A stretch of 64,000 nucleotides of DNA, taken from Streptomyces mobaraensis (GTDB lineage: Bacteria > Actinomycetota > Actinomycetes > Streptomycetales > Streptomycetaceae). Every line of letters begins with the position of its first letter. The first letter of the stretch is position 1. Of this stretch, positions 1 to 9,739 are shown in pieces. The notes under the pieces were generated by a model. The model saw only the letters and a list, made by a program, of their open reading frames with translations. It ran no database searches and had not been told where the DNA came from. The stretch is taken from positions 6,076,001 through 6,140,000 of the forward strand of contig NZ_CP083590.1 in NCBI RefSeq assembly GCF_020099395.1. The letters are read 5' to 3'. The translations under genes and the position numbers were made by a program.

Positions 1-1
1 G

Positions 2-991
2 GAGCACGAACTCCGGCCCCCCAAGGGCGTCCTGCTCTACGGCCCGCCCGGCTGCGGCAAGACGCTGATCGCCAAGGCGGTGGCCAACTCCCTTGCCAAG
101 AAGGTCGCGGAGGTCACCGGGAAGCCCGCGGGGAAGAGCTTCTTCCTCAACATCAAGGGCCCCGAGCTGCTCAACAAGTACGTCGGCGAGACCGAGCGGC
201 ACATCCGCCTGATCTTCCAGCGCGCCCGCGAGAAGGCCAGCGAGGGCACGCCGGTGATCGTCTTCTTCGACGAGATGGACTCGCTGTTCCGCACCCGCGG
301 CTCCGGCGTCAGCTCGGACGTGGAGAACACCATCGTCCCGCAGCTGCTCTCCGAGATCGACGGCGTGGAGGGCCTGGAGAACGTCATCGTCATCGGCGCC
401 TCCAACCGCGAGGACATGATCGACCCGGCGATCCTCCGCCCGGGCCGGCTCGATGTGAAGATCAAGATCGAGCGGCCGGACGCCGAGGCGGCCAAGGACA
501 TCTTCTCCAAGTACCTGACCCGCACGCTGCCGCTGCACGCGGACGACCTCGCCGAGCACGGCGGGGACGCCGGGGCGACGGTCGACGGCATGATCCAGTC
601 GGTCGTGGAGCAGATGTACGCCGAGTCCGAGGAGAACCGCTTCCTGGAGGTCACCTACGCCAACGGTGACAAGGAAGTCCTCTACTTCAAGGACTTCAAC
701 TCCGGAGCGATGATCCAGAACATCGTGGACCGCGCCAAGAAGATGGCGATCAAGGCGTTCCTCGACCACAACCAGAAGGGCCTCCGCGTCTCCCACCTGC
801 TCGCCGCCTGCGTCGACGAGTTCAAGGAGAACGAGGACCTGCCCAACACCACCAACCCGGACGACTGGGCCCGCATCTCCGGCAAGAAGGGCGAGCGGAT
901 CGTCTTCATCCGCACCCTCGTCACCGGCAAGCAGGGCGCGGACACCGGCCGCTCCATCGACACGGTGGCCAACACCGGTCAGTACCTGTAA
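2..991 (+). CDS. arc: Proteasome-associated AAA+ ATPase (ARC/Mpa), 3' part
   Basis: This is the hexameric AAA+ unfoldase that recognises pupylated proteins and threads them into the 20S proteasome. The window opens inside the gene; the frame is open from base 2. Walker A (GPPGCGKT) is at 41-64 and Walker B (VIVFFDEMD) at about 254-280, followed by an SNRxDxIDPAxLRPGRxD sensor/arginine-finger region. The protein ends in GQYL; a penultimate tyrosine tail of this kind docks ARC/Mpa onto the PrcA ring. The N-terminal coiled coil and OB domains lie outside the window. Followed by dop, as in other actinobacterial pupylation loci. Identification is very secure; only the 5' end is missing. Confidence 0.97.
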   Translation, partial: EHELRPPKGVLLYGPPGCGKTLIAKAVANSLAKKVAEVTGKPAGKSFFLNIKGPELLNKYVGETERHIRLIFQRAREKASEGTPVIVFFDEMDSLFRTRGSGVSSDVENTIVPQLLSEIDGVEGLENVIVIGASNREDMIDPAILRPGRLDVKIKIERPDAEAAKDIFSKYLTRTLPLHADDLAEHGGDAGATVDGMIQSVVEQMYAESEENRFLEVTYANGDKEVLYFKDFNSGAMIQNIVDRAKKMAIKAFLDHNQKGLRVSHLLAACVDEFKENEDLPNTTNPDDWARISGKKGERIVFIRTLVTGKQGADTGRSIDTVANTGQYL

Positions 992-1031
992 CACCGCCGT
1001 CCGGCCGCGGCCGGCCGTCCCCCGGATCCCC

Positions 1032-1060
1032 CCGGTCCCGCCCCCACGGCGCGGGACCGG
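1032..1060 (+). terminator. Hairpin downstream of arc
   Basis: A 9-bp perfect stem (CCGGTCCCG / CGGGACCGG) with an 11-nt loop lies 41 nt after the arc stop. There is no U-tract, which is common for Streptomyces terminators, so the role is inferred from position only. Confidence 0.4.
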
Positions 1061-1130
1061 GCCGGAACGGTCCGTCCGCGGCCGGACGCGTTCACGGACC
1101 CCGGGGACGCGGACGGCAGCGGGCACGGCG

Positions 1131-1216
1131 GGTCCGCACGGCACGGGCGACGGGTCCGGTACGGCACGAGGGACAGGTCCGTACGGCACGAGCGACGGGC
1201 CCGGTACGGCACGAAC
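1131..1216 (+). repeat. Four tandem ~22-bp direct repeats between arc and dop
   Basis: The 381-bp arc-dop gap contains four head-to-tail units built on GGTCCGgTACGGCACGAG, beginning at 1131, 1153, 1176 and 1198 (spacing 22, 23, 22). The middle units are closest to each other. About two DNA helical turns per unit would place any bound protein on one face. The rest of the gap shows only a possible -10 (TAGGCT at about 1263) and no convincing ORF. Confidence 0.7.
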
Positions 1217-1372
1217 CCGAGCAATGACTGGAATGATCTCCCCAGGGCCGCAAAGCCGTTCTAGGCTCTGCGGTACCACCGCGACGCGCGTGGGGGACGC
1301 ACACGGACCGGATGCGCAGCGGTACTTGAGCGGCGACCCCACCAGGGGGCGCCGCCGGGCAAGGAGGGCCGC

Positions 1373-2884
1373 ATGACCGTACGGCGAGTAATGGGCATCG
1401 AGACGGAGTACGGGATCTCCGTCCCCGGTCACCCGAACGCCAATGCCATGCTCACCTCGTCCCAGGTCGTCAACGCGTACGCGGCGGCGATGCACCGGGC
1501 ACGCCGTGCCCGCTGGGACTTCGAGGAGGAGAATCCGCTGCGGGACGCCCGGGGCTTCGACCTCGCCCGGGAAGCCGCCGACGCCAGCCAGCTCACCGAC
1601 GAGGACATCGGCCTCGCCAACGTCATCCTCACCAACGGCGCCCGGCTGTACGTGGACCACGCCCACCCCGAGTACAGCTCCCCGGAGATCACCAACCCGC
1701 GGGACGCCGTCCTCTGGGACAAGGCCGGCGAACGGATCATGGCCGAGGCCGCCGAACGGGCCGGCCGGCTGCCCGGCGCCCAGCCCATCCACCTCTACAA
1801 GAACAACACCGACAACAAGGGCGCGTCCTACGGCACCCACGAGAACTACCTGATGAAGCGGGAGACCCCCTTCTCGGACATCGTGCGCCACCTGACCCCC
1901 TTCTTCGTCTCCCGCCAGGTCGTCACCGGCGCCGGCCGGGTCGGCATCGGCCAGGACGGCCGCGAACACGGCTTCCAGATCAGCCAGCGCGCCGACTACT
2001 TCGAGGTCGAGGTCGGACTGGAGACCACCCTCAAACGGCCCATCATCAACACCCGCGACGAACCGCACGCCGACGCCGAGAAATACCGCCGGCTCCACGT
2101 GATCATCGGCGACGCCAACCTCTCGGAGATCTCCACCTACCTCAAACTGGGCACCACCTCCCTGGTGCTGTCCATGATCGAGGACGGCTTCATCTCCGGC
2201 GACTTCGCCGTCGACCAGCCCGTCCGCACCCTCCACCGGGTCAGCCACGACCCCTCGCTGCGCCGCCTGATCACGCTGCGCAGCGGCCGGACGCTCACCG
2301 CCGTCCAGCTCCAGATGGAGTACTGCGAGCTGGCCAGGAAACACGTCGAGGACCGGTACGGGTCGGACGCGGACGAGCAGACCAAGGACGTCCTGGCCCG
2401 CTGGGAGGACGTGCTGGGCCGGCTGGAGAGCGACCCCATGAGCCTGGCCGGCGAGCTGGACTGGGTGGCCAAACGGGAGCTCCTGGAGGGCTACCGCCGG
2501 CGGGACGGCCTCGACTGGGACGCGGCCCGGCTGCACCTGGTCGACCTCCAGTACGCCGACGTCCGGCCCGACAAGGGCCTGTACAACCGGCTGGCGGCGC
2601 GCGGCAGGATCAAGCGGCTGCTGGACGAGACCGAGGTCGAGCGGGCCCGCACGGCACCGCCCGAGGACACCCGGGCGTACTTCCGGGGCCGCTGCCTCGA
2701 CCAGTACGCGGACGACGTGGCGGCCGCCTCCTGGGACTCGGTCATCTTCGACCTCCCCGGCCGGGACTCGCTCCAGCGGGTCCCCACCCTGGAACCCCTG
2801 CGCGGCACCCGCAACCACGTCAAGGAACTGCTGGACCGCTGCCGCACGGCGGAGGAGCTGGTACGGGTGCTGTCCGGGGGCTGA
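1373..2884 (+). CDS. dop: Pup deamidase/depupylase Dop
   Basis: Dop removes Pup from substrates and, where Pup ends in Gln, deamidates it. The 503-aa protein belongs to the carboxylate-amine/glutamine-synthetase-like fold shared with PafA. Visible landmarks are the N-terminal GIETEYG glutamate motif (E10, E12), the Dop-specific loop (roughly residues 45-82, absent from PafA), and [14 protein letters not shown] containing the catalytic aspartate D95. [10 protein letters not shown] is shared with PafA. The start is fixed by AAGGAGG seven bases upstream of ATG. It is one of two paralogues in the window (see pafA). Confidence 0.96.
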   Translation: MTVRRVMGIETEYGISVPGHPNANAMLTSSQVVNAYAAAMHRARRARWDFEEENPLRDARGFDLAREAADASQLTDEDIGLANVILTNGARLYVDHAHPEYSSPEITNPRDAVLWDKAGERIMAEAAERAGRLPGAQPIHLYKNNTDNKGASYGTHENYLMKRETPFSDIVRHLTPFFVSRQVVTGAGRVGIGQDGREHGFQISQRADYFEVEVGLETTLKRPIINTRDEPHADAEKYRRLHVIIGDANLSEISTYLKLGTTSLVLSMIEDGFISGDFAVDQPVRTLHRVSHDPSLRRLITLRSGRTLTAVQLQMEYCELARKHVEDRYGSDADEQTKDVLARWEDVLGRLESDPMSLAGELDWVAKRELLEGYRRRDGLDWDAARLHLVDLQYADVRPDKGLYNRLAARGRIKRLLDETEVERARTAPPEDTRAYFRGRCLDQYADDVAAASWDSVIFDLPGRDSLQRVPTLEPLRGTRNHVKELLDRCRTAEELVRVLSGG

Positions 2885-3032
2885 GCGGGGTCTGGGGAGG
2901 AGGCGGAACGGGAATCATCACGGTGGTTCCCGGACGTTCCCAGGAGTACGGGGCCGATGTCGGACCGTGCTTGTAGGGTCTGATCTGTAGGACTTGAGTA
3001 CGTGTACGTCGAAACCGAGCGGGGTGAGGGGT

Positions 3033-3251
3033 ATGGCGACCAAGGACACCGGCGGCGGGCAGCAGAAGGCGACGCGCTCGACCGAGGAGACCGAGGAGCA
3101 GGCGCAGGAGGCGCAGGCGTCCGAGGACCTCAAGGAGCGGCACGAGAAGCTGTCGGATGACGTGGACTCCGTCCTGGACGAGATTGACGACGTCCTAGAG
3201 GAGAACGCAGAGGATTTCGTGCGAAGCTTCGTTCAGAAGGGTGGGGAGTAG
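3033..3251 (+). CDS. pup: Prokaryotic ubiquitin-like protein Pup (ends in Glu)
   Basis: A 72-aa acidic, intrinsically disordered protein that is attached through its C-terminal glutamate to lysines of target proteins by PafA. An upstream in-frame ATG at 2994 is rejected because GGGTGAGGGG sits just before the ATG at 3033 and family members begin MATKDTGGG. The C-terminal half carries the helix that binds the ARC coiled coil (SDDVDSVLDEIDDVLEENAE). The last three residues are GGE, not GGQ, so the mature ligatable form is encoded directly and no deamidation is required. The 148-bp gap to dop has a candidate -10 (TAGGGT, about 2974) but no sure -35. Confidence 0.96.
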   Translation: MATKDTGGGQQKATRSTEETEEQAQEAQASEDLKERHEKLSDDVDSVLDEIDDVLEENAEDFVRSFVQKGGE

Positions 3252-3283
3252 GGGGCTTTTGCCTTCGAATCCAAGGGGGGATC

Positions 3284-3877
3284 GTGTTGGGGGCGGGGGA
3301 GGTGAAGCGTTGCGCGCGGTGCCGCGAGGACAAGCCGCGCGCGGCGTTCGCTGCGAACCGGTCGCTGCGTGACGGGCTGCAGTCCTACTGCAGGGTGTGT
3401 GCCGCCGAGTACCACCAGGAGCGGCAGAAGGCGAAGGGCAAGAACGTCCGCCCGCGGGTCGTCGTGCCGTCGGGGCACAAGTACTGCCGCCGCTGCGGTG
3501 AGACCAAGCCTCACTCTCAGTGGTCCCGCAACAGCTCGGCTTCGGACGGGTTGGCGACAGCCTGCAAGTCCTGTCGGGTCGCCGAGGGCCGTGCCGGTCA
3601 CCTCAAACGCACGTACGGCATCTCGGAGGCCGAGCGGGAGGAGATGATCAAGGAGCAGGGCGGGGTCTGCTGCATCTGCCTGTCGGCCCGGCCCGTGCAT
3701 GTGGATCATTGTCACGTGACCGATAAGGTCCGTGGCGTGCTGTGCTTCAGTTGCAACGCGGCACTGGGGCAATTCAAGGATCGGCCGGACGTCATGAGGC
3801 GTGCCGCCGAATATGTGGAAGGAAACGTGTGGAAGCCAACCCTCGTAGCACCGGGCGTCTACCAGCTGCCTTCCTGA
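3284..3877 (+). CDS. Double zinc-ribbon, endonuclease VII-type HNH protein in the proteasome operon
   Basis: A 197-aa protein with three parts. Two near-identical zinc ribbons come first, with the same spacing: C10-x2-C13-x22-C36-x2-C39 and C68-x2-C71-x22-C94-x2-C97. They are followed by a recombination endonuclease VII (phage T4 gp49-like) domain: CxxC at 129/132, VDHCH at 140-144 with the HNH D141/H142, CxxC at 154/157 and N158. T4 endonuclease VII resolves branched DNA; activity here is inference. GTG at 3284 follows AAGGGGGG; an internal GTG at 3302 is possible but has no spaced RBS. It starts 32 nt after pup and its last 49 nt overlap the prcB start in another frame, so it is translated within the operon. 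I recall homologues at this place in other streptomycetes, but no assigned function. Confidence 0.88.
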   Translation: MLGAGEVKRCARCREDKPRAAFAANRSLRDGLQSYCRVCAAEYHQERQKAKGKNVRPRVVVPSGHKYCRRCGETKPHSQWSRNSSASDGLATACKSCRVAEGRAGHLKRTYGISEAEREEMIKEQGGVCCICLSARPVHVDHCHVTDKVRGVLCFSCNAALGQFKDRPDVMRRAAEYVEGNVWKPTLVAPGVYQLPS

Positions 3878-4674
3878 CGCCGGGCTCGTCCTCGTTCGTG
3901 GACTTCCTCGGGAACCACGCCCCCGAGCTGCTGCCCGGCAACCGGCAGCTGCCGCCCGTGAAGGGTGCCGTCGAGGCGCCGCACGGCACGACCATCGTCG
4001 CGGCGACCTTCCCCGGCGGGGTGGTGCTGGCCGGTGACCGTCGGGCCACCATGGGCAATGTCATCGCGCAGCGCGACATCGAGAAGGTCTTCCCGGCGGA
4101 CGAGTACTCGGCCGTCGGCATCGCGGGCACCGCCGGCCTCGCCGTGGAGATGGTCAAGCTCTTCCAGCTGGAGCTGGAGCACTTCGAGAAGGTCGAGGGC
4201 GCCCAGCTCTCCCTGGAGGGCAAGGCCAACCGGCTCTCCACCATGATCCGCGGCAACCTCGGTATGGCCATGCAGGGCCTCGCCGTGGTGCCGCTCTTCG
4301 CCGGCTGGGACGTGGACCGCGGCAAGGGCCGGATCTTCTCCTACGACGTGACCGGTGGCCGCTCCGAGGAGTACGGCTACGCGGCCACCGGCTCCGGCTC
4401 GCTCTTCGCCCGGGGCGCGCTGAAGAAGCTGTACCGGGACGACCTCTCCGCCGAGCAGGCCGCCACACTGGTGGTACAGGCCCTGTACGACGCGGCCGAC
4501 GACGACTCGGCGACCGGCGGCCCCGACCTCGCCCGCCGCATCTACCCGATCGTCACCGTCATCTCCGACGAGGGGTACCGGAGGCTCACCGACGCCGACC
4601 TGGCCGAGACCGTCCGGGCCATCCACGAGCGGCGGCTCCAGGAGCCCGACGGTCCCCGGGCCGCGCTGCTCTGA
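3829..4674 (+). CDS. prcB: 20S proteasome beta subunit PrcB
   Basis: Catalytic N-terminal nucleophile hydrolase subunit of the 20S core. The precursor is 281 aa with a 53-residue propeptide. Autocleavage in HG/TTIVA would expose Thr54 as nucleophile, and conserved GDRRATMGN and the lysine of EKVFP follow. The start is GTG at 3829, preceded by GGAAGGA at 3817-3823. The open frame extends upstream to 3742, but that part is antisense-free shadow of the endonuclease VII gene and lacks family similarity. The 49-nt overlap with the upstream gene suggests translational coupling. prcA follows after 62 nt. Confidence 0.97.
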   Translation: MEANPRSTGRLPAAFLTPGSSSFVDFLGNHAPELLPGNRQLPPVKGAVEAPHGTTIVAATFPGGVVLAGDRRATMGNVIAQRDIEKVFPADEYSAVGIAGTAGLAVEMVKLFQLELEHFEKVEGAQLSLEGKANRLSTMIRGNLGMAMQGLAVVPLFAGWDVDRGKGRIFSYDVTGGRSEEYGYAATGSGSLFARGALKKLYRDDLSAEQAATLVVQALYDAADDDSATGGPDLARRIYPIVTVISDEGYRRLTDADLAETVRAIHERRLQEPDGPRAALL

Positions 4675-4736
4675 GGCCCCCCGGTCCCGAGTCCTCCGTA
4701 CGCACTCCCCACAGACCAGAAAGGGACGGATAACCG

Positions 4737-5480
4737 GTGTCGACGCCGTTCTACGTCTCTCCCCAGCAGGCCATGGCCGACCGTGCCGAGTACGCCCGCA
4801 AGGGCATCGCGCGCGGCCGCAGCGTCGTGGTCCTCCAGTACAACGATGGCGTGATCTTCGTTGCCGAGAACCCGTCCCGCGCGCTGCACAAGGTCAGCGA
4901 GATCTACGACCGCATCGCGTTCGCGGCCGTCGGGAAGTACAACGAGTTCGAGACCCTGCGCATCGGCGGAGTCCGCTACGCCGACCTGCGCGGTTACACC
5001 TACGACCGCGGGGACGTCACCGCCCGCGGCCTCGCCAACGTCTACGCCCAGACCCTCGGCACCATCTTCTCCAGCGCGGGCGAGAAGCCGTACGAGGTCG
5101 AGCTGATCGTCGCCGAGGTCGGGGCCGGCCCCGAGGACGACCAGATCTACCGGCTGCCGCACGACGGCTCGATCGTCGACGAGCACGGCTCGGTCGCCGT
5201 CGGCGGCAACGCCGACCAGATCAGCAGCTATCTCGGGCAGCGGCACCGGGACGGGATGAGCCTCGCGGAGGCGCTCAAGCTTGCTGTCGAGTCGCTTGCC
5301 CGGGACACGAATGGCGCGGAGCGCACGTTGACGGCGGAGCAGCTTGAGGTGGCGGTGCTGGATCGGACGCGGCCTCAGCAGCGGAAGTTCAAGCGGTTGC
5401 TTGGCAGTCAGCTGACGCGGTTGCTGGACGGGGACGCGGCCCCCGCCTCGGGTGAGGAGGAGGGTGCGGGCGAGTCCTGA
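4737..5480 (+). CDS. prcA: 20S proteasome alpha subunit PrcA
   Basis: Structural ring subunit (247 aa) that gates the 20S chamber and receives the ARC tail. The N terminus [23 protein letters not shown] matches actinobacterial alpha subunits, with the YARKGIARG helix used for ring assembly. GTG start with AAAGGGACGG upstream. From about 5275 to the stop, codon choice changes abruptly to codons rare upstream (CTT, GCT, AAT, TTG, CCT, AGT), and five bases after the stop a large palindromic element begins. The acidic C-terminal tail ([10 protein letters not shown]) is variable in the family. Confidence 0.97.
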   Translation: MSTPFYVSPQQAMADRAEYARKGIARGRSVVVLQYNDGVIFVAENPSRALHKVSEIYDRIAFAAVGKYNEFETLRIGGVRYADLRGYTYDRGDVTARGLANVYAQTLGTIFSSAGEKPYEVELIVAEVGAGPEDDQIYRLPHDGSIVDEHGSVAVGGNADQISSYLGQRHRDGMSLAEALKLAVESLARDTNGAERTLTAEQLEVAVLDRTRPQQRKFKRLLGSQLTRLLDGDAAPASGEEEGAGES

Positions 5481-5485
5481 CGGGT

Positions 5486-5719
5486 GGGGTGCCCCTGACC
5501 CTCCCCCAGAGGGGGCACCCCCATTCACCGTTTCTTGCGGGGCGAGCCCCGCACCCCCGAGCGCGCCTGCGGCGCGCGTCCTCAAACGCCGGACGGGCTG
5601 ATTTCAGCCCGTTGGGGGTACCCCCTCTGGGGGAGTTTGAGGACAAGGGGGTCTGGGGCGCAGCCCCAGGAAACGGTGAAATGGGGGTCCCCCCTCTGGG
5701 GGAGGGACCGGGGCACCCC
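5486..5719. repeat. Mosaic palindromic element, copy 1 (complete)
   Basis: A 234-bp imperfect palindrome with outer boxes GGGGTGCCCC (5486-5495) and GGGGCACCCC (5710-5719). Inside, each arm has a CCCCCAGAGGGGG-type hairpin, a TTCACCGTTTC box, a CGGGGCGAGCCCCG-type hairpin, and near the centre GTCCTCAAACGCCGGACGGGC with its partner GTTTGAGGAC. It lies between convergent prcA and the LacI gene, so it could be a bidirectional terminator. Six relatives occur in the window. Confidence 0.9.
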
Positions 5720-5726
5720 ACCGCCG

Positions 5727-6821
5727 TCAGGCGCCACGCGCGGCCGGCCCGCTGGAGTCCCGGATCACCAGATCCACCGGCAACTCCGCCGCGCCGTCGG
5801 GCCGCCCGTCGAGCACGGCGGCGAGCGCCCGCATCCCCGCCTCCCCGACCGCCTCGGCCGGCAGCCGGACCGTCGTCAGCTCCGGATCGACGGCCGTCGC
5901 CAGCGACAGGTCGGCGAAGCCGGTGACCGAGACGTCGTCGGGAACGCGCAACCCCAGCCGCCGAGCGGCCTTGCAGGCGCCCGCGGCGAGCATGTCGTCG
6001 TCGCAGACGAGGGCGGTCGGCCGCGGTCCGGGCCCGGAGAGGACGCGTTCGACGGCCGCCCGCCCGGCGTCGACGTGCAGCGCGGCGGGTTCCGTGCGCA
6101 CCACGCGTGCGTCGGGCACGCCGCGCAGCGCGTCGGCCAGGGCCCGGGCCCGGACGCGGAAGGTCCAGGAGTCGACGTCGGCGGACAGGTGGGCGAAGCG
6201 CCGGTGGCCGAGGGCCAGCAGGTGGGCGGCGATCTGCCGCATGCCGTCGGCGATGTCCGGGTTGACGGTGGCGGCGGCCTCCGCGCTGTGGGGGTCGCTG
6301 TCGAGCATGACGACCGGCAGTCCGCCGGCCCGCAGGGCGGCGAGGGAGTCGACGGCCATGGAGGAGGCGATCACGCCGTCGAGGGCCGCGCGGGCAGAGG
6401 TGAAGGGGTCGCGGGCGGGGCCGATGCCCTCGGGTGAGGGGTAGAGGAGGACGCCGACGCCCTGTTCGCCGGCCACCCGCGCGGCCCCGGCGTAGACGCG
6501 GGCGAAGAACTCGTTGGTGAGGGCGGGGACGACGAGGAGCACGGTCCGGGTGCGACCCAGCCGCAGGTCGCGGGCGGCGAGGTTGCGGCGGTAGCCGAGT
6601 TCGCGGGCGGCGGTGCGGACCGCCTCGGCGCGGGCCTCGGAGACCCGGCCGCGCCATTTGTCGCCCATGACGAGGGAGACGGTCGCCTGGGAGACGCCGG
6701 CCGCGCGGGCCACGTCCCGGCTGGTCGCCCGGGCGGGTGCCGCGTGCGTCCCGCGGACCGTCGGCCAGCGGCCCCCGCCGCGTACGCCGCCTGTGGTCTG
6801 TTCGCCGTCGTCCGTCACCAT
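5727..6821 (-). CDS. LacI-family transcriptional regulator
   Basis: A 364-aa repressor-type protein. The HTH is at residues 33-52 (TSRDVARAAGVSQATVSLVM), followed by the hinge (LGYRRNLAARDLRLGRT) and a periplasmic-binding-like sensor domain with LVCDDDMLAAGACKAARRLGLRVPDDVSVTGFAD. The ATG at 6821 has GGAGAGGGG upstream; the same frame stays open far beyond it but only as antisense to the transporter. A 30-residue N-terminal extension precedes the HTH. The gene is divergent from an MFS transporter with a strong palindrome between them, so it very likely controls that transporter. The ligand is unknown. Confidence 0.93.
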   Translation of the reverse strand: MVTDDGEQTTGGVRGGGRWPTVRGTHAAPARATSRDVARAAGVSQATVSLVMGDKWRGRVSEARAEAVRTAARELGYRRNLAARDLRLGRTRTVLLVVPALTNEFFARVYAGAARVAGEQGVGVLLYPSPEGIGPARDPFTSARAALDGVIASSMAVDSLAALRAGGLPVVMLDSDPHSAEAAATVNPDIADGMRQIAAHLLALGHRRFAHLSADVDSWTFRVRARALADALRGVPDARVVRTEPAALHVDAGRAAVERVLSGPGPRPTALVCDDDMLAAGACKAARRLGLRVPDDVSVTGFADLSLATAVDPELTTVRLPAEAVGEAGMRALAAVLDGRPDGAAELPVDLVIRDSSGPAARGA

Positions 6822-6879
6822 CGGTGACGCCCCTCTCCGCCGCCTCGCCCACGGCTGGACCCGTGAGCTGCCGACATGG

Positions 6880-6907
6880 TACGTATAACGCGTCAACGTT
6901 ATACGTA
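6880..6907. promoter_or_regulatory. 28-bp LacI-type operator
   Basis: TACGTATAACG (6880-6890), a 6-bp spacer, and CGTTATACGTA (6897-6907) form perfect 11-bp inverted arms. The site is strikingly AT-rich for this genome and sits in the 117-bp divergent gap between the LacI gene and the MFS gene, 32 bp before the latter's start. Confidence 0.85.
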
Positions 6908-6938
6908 AAACCGACCCAGGGTCGGTCGAGAGAGGCAG

Positions 6939-8201
6939 ATGATGGCGGCGGGCTACGGCGAGATGCTCAGGACGCGGTACGCCGCGCGGTTGCTGGTGGG
7001 CACCCTGGTGGGCCGGCTGCCGACCGCGACCGCCGCGCTGGCGGTCGTCCTCTTCGCCCGCGCCGAGGGCGGCAGCTACACCCTCGCCGGCGCCCTCTCC
7101 GCCGCGTACGGCGTGGCCAACGCGTTCGGCCAGCCGCTGCTCGGCCGGGCCGTCGACCTGTACGGCCAGCCGCGCGTGATGCTGCCCTCGGCCGTGCTGT
7201 CCGCGCTGGGCATGGTCCTCTTCGCCGTCGTCGGCCTGGAGCCGCTGCCCGTCGCCTACGCGGCCATGGTCGTCGCCGGTTTCTTCACTCCGCCGCTGGA
7301 GGGCGGCCTGCGGGCGCTGTGGCCGTCCGTCCTGGAGCGCGAGGACCGCATCCACGCGGCCTACGCCCTGGACGCCGTGGCCCAGGAGGTCATGTACGCG
7401 GTCGGCCCGCTGATCGTGATGCTGTTCGTCCGCGAGTGGTCCGAGGCCGCCGCGCTGCTGGTCATCAACGCCCTGGGCGTGCTCGGCGCGCTCGCCGTCG
7501 TCAGCTCGCCGCCCTCGCGGAAGTGGCGCAGCGAGCCGCGCGAGGCGCACTGGCTGGGCGCTTTGCGTTCGCGGGGGCTGCTGGTCGTCCTGGGCACCTT
7601 CTTCTTCGTCGGCTCGGCGCTGGGTTCCATAGCCGTGGCCTCCGTGGCCTACGCCGACGCGCACGGCAATCAGATGATCTCCAGCTATCTGCTGTCGGCG
7701 CTCAGCGCCGGCGCCCTGGTGGGCGGTGTCGTCTACGGCGGCCGGCAGTGGGCCGGTGCGCCGGAGGGCCGGCTGCGGGTGATCATCGCGGCGCTGGCGG
7801 TCTGCTACGTGCCGTTGCTGCTGGTCCCCGGTGTCGTTCCGATGACCGTCCTGGCGGGGGTCGCCGGTGTGTTCCTGGCGCCCGCGCTCGCCTGTGCCTT
7901 CGTCGTCGTCGACCGGCACGCGCCGGCGGGCACGGCCACGGAGGCGTTCTCCTGGCTGGTCACCTCGTTCGGTGTGGGCGCGTCCATCGGTACGGCGATC
8001 GTCGGTCCGGCGGTGCAGTCGGGCGGTGCCCGGGCCGGGTTCGCGGTCGCGGCGGGCGGCGGGATCGCCGCGGCGCTCGTCCTGCTGGCGGCGCGCAAGG
8101 CGCTGACCGCCCCGGAGAAGGCGTCGCCCGTCGTCGCGCGTTCGGAATCCGATCGGAACGGTGCGGTCGAACCCGGTTTCAGCGCAGGGCATCAGGCGTA
8201 G
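6939..8201 (+). CDS. MFS transporter
   Basis: A 420-aa integral membrane protein with about 12 hydrophobic segments and the loop-2 style motif GQPLLGRAVDLYGQPRVM (residues about 66-83), typical of major facilitator drug/sugar exporters. Two ATGs are possible (6939, 6942); GAGAGG precedes both. It is divergent from the LacI regulator and its stop is 9 nt before pafA, so pafA may be partly co-transcribed with it. The substrate cannot be told from sequence. The C-terminal 30 residues are polar and probably cytoplasmic. Confidence 0.9.
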   Translation: MMAAGYGEMLRTRYAARLLVGTLVGRLPTATAALAVVLFARAEGGSYTLAGALSAAYGVANAFGQPLLGRAVDLYGQPRVMLPSAVLSALGMVLFAVVGLEPLPVAYAAMVVAGFFTPPLEGGLRALWPSVLEREDRIHAAYALDAVAQEVMYAVGPLIVMLFVREWSEAAALLVINALGVLGALAVVSSPPSRKWRSEPREAHWLGALRSRGLLVVLGTFFFVGSALGSIAVASVAYADAHGNQMISSYLLSALSAGALVGGVVYGGRQWAGAPEGRLRVIIAALAVCYVPLLLVPGVVPMTVLAGVAGVFLAPALACAFVVVDRHAPAGTATEAFSWLVTSFGVGASIGTAIVGPAVQSGGARAGFAVAAGGGIAAALVLLAARKALTAPEKASPVVARSESDRNGAVEPGFSAGHQA

Positions 8202-8210
8202 TGTTCAGGC

Positions 8211-9572
8211 ATGGACCGCCGCATTTTCGGGCTGGAGAACGAGTACGGCGTCACGTGCACGTTCAGGGGACAGCGCCGACTGTCGCCTGACGAAGTGGCG
8301 CGGTACCTCTTCCGCCGTGTCGTTTCCTGGGGCCGCAGCAGCAATGTCTTCCTGCGCAACGGCGCCCGTCTCTACCTCGATGTGGGCTCGCACCCGGAAT
8401 ACGCGACACCAGAGTGCGACAACGTGATCGAACTGGTCACCCACGACAAGGCGGGCGAGCGCATTCTCGAGGGACTGCTCGTCGACGCCGAACGCCGCCT
8501 GCACGAGGAGGGGATCGCGGGCGACGTCTACCTCTTCAAGAACAACACCGACTCCGCGGGGAACTCCTACGGCTGCCACGAGAACTACCTCGTGGCCAGA
8601 CACGGGGAGTTCTCCCGTCTCGCGGACATCCTCATCCCCTTCTTGGTGACCCGTCAGCTGATCTGCGGGGCGGGGAAGGTCCTGCAGACCCCGCGCGGCG
8701 CGGTCTACTGCGTCAGCCAGCGCGCGGAGCACATCTGGGAGGGCGTCAGTTCCGCCACCACCCGCTCGCGTCCGATCATCAACACCCGGGACGAGCCGCA
8801 CGCCGACGCCGAGCGGTACCGCAGGCTGCACGTCATCGTGGGCGACTCGAACATGTCGGAGACCACGATGCTGCTCAAGGTCGGCGCCACCGACCTGGTG
8901 CTCCGCATGATCGAGGCGGGCACGGTGATGCGCGACCTCACCCTGGAGAACCCCATCCGGGCCATCCGCGAGGTCAGCCACGACATCACCGGCCGCCGCA
9001 AGGTGCGGCTGGCCAGCGGGCGGGAGGCGTCCGCCCTGGAGATCCAGCAGGAGTACTACGAGAAGGCCGTCGACTTCTGCGAACGGCGCGGCATCCGCAC
9101 GGGCATCGTCGAGCGGGTGCTGGAGCTGTGGGGCCGCTCCCTGGAGGCGATCCGGGACGAGGACCTGGACCGCATCTCCACCGAGATCGACTGGGTGATG
9201 AAGTACCAGCTCATCGAGCGCTACCGGGCGAAGAACGCCATCAGCATGTCCCATCCGAGGGTCGCGCAGATAGATCTCGCCTACCACGACATCCACCGCC
9301 GCCGGGGCCTGTACTACCTGCTGGAGCGGCGCGGGCAGGCCGCGCGGGTGTGCAACGACCTCAAGATCTTCGAAGGCAAGTCGGTGCCGCCGCAGACCAC
9401 CCGGGCCCGGCTGCGCGGCGATTTCATCCGCCGCGCGCAGGAACAGCGGCGGGACTTCACCGTCGACTGGGTCCATCTCAAGCTCAACGACCAGGCGCAG
9501 CGCACGGTGTTGTGCAAGGACCCTTTCCGGTCGGTGGACGACCGGGTGGAAAAGCTGATTGCCGGAATGTGA
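8211..9572 (+). CDS. pafA: Pup-protein ligase PafA
   Basis: ATP-dependent ligase joining the gamma-carboxylate of the Pup C-terminal Glu to substrate lysines. The 453-aa protein is the paralogue of Dop in the window: GLENEYG motif (E9, E11), catalytic base D57 in [15 protein letters not shown], shared FKNNTD and [10 protein letters not shown] blocks, and no Dop loop. C-terminal domain ends [28 protein letters not shown], the region that clamps Pup. The start at 8211 has no strong Shine-Dalgarno sequence, but the [13 protein letters not shown] beginning is universal in the family. Confidence 0.97.
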   Translation: MDRRIFGLENEYGVTCTFRGQRRLSPDEVARYLFRRVVSWGRSSNVFLRNGARLYLDVGSHPEYATPECDNVIELVTHDKAGERILEGLLVDAERRLHEEGIAGDVYLFKNNTDSAGNSYGCHENYLVARHGEFSRLADILIPFLVTRQLICGAGKVLQTPRGAVYCVSQRAEHIWEGVSSATTRSRPIINTRDEPHADAERYRRLHVIVGDSNMSETTMLLKVGATDLVLRMIEAGTVMRDLTLENPIRAIREVSHDITGRRKVRLASGREASALEIQQEYYEKAVDFCERRGIRTGIVERVLELWGRSLEAIRDEDLDRISTEIDWVMKYQLIERYRAKNAISMSHPRVAQIDLAYHDIHRRRGLYYLLERRGQAARVCNDLKIFEGKSVPPQTTRARLRGDFIRRAQEQRRDFTVDWVHLKLNDQAQRTVLCKDPFRSVDDRVEKLIAGM

Positions 9573-9739
9573 GCGGACGCACGGTCTGACATTCCGAATG
9601 CGGGGAAGTGAATACGGCGTCGGTGCGCCGGGCCTCTCGGTCCGGCGCACCGCCGTGTCGGACGGGGGTGACGGGCGGGACTCAGGCCGTAGAGTGGCGG
9701 GCACTGTTCAGCCACCACCCCCTAGCCCGAGTTGGACCG

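Noticed and set aside
3284..3877. The endonuclease VII gene as a homing endonuclease or phage remnant
   Set aside because: No intron, intein or att-like repeat is present, base composition matches the operon, and the overlap with prcB indicates a stable resident gene.
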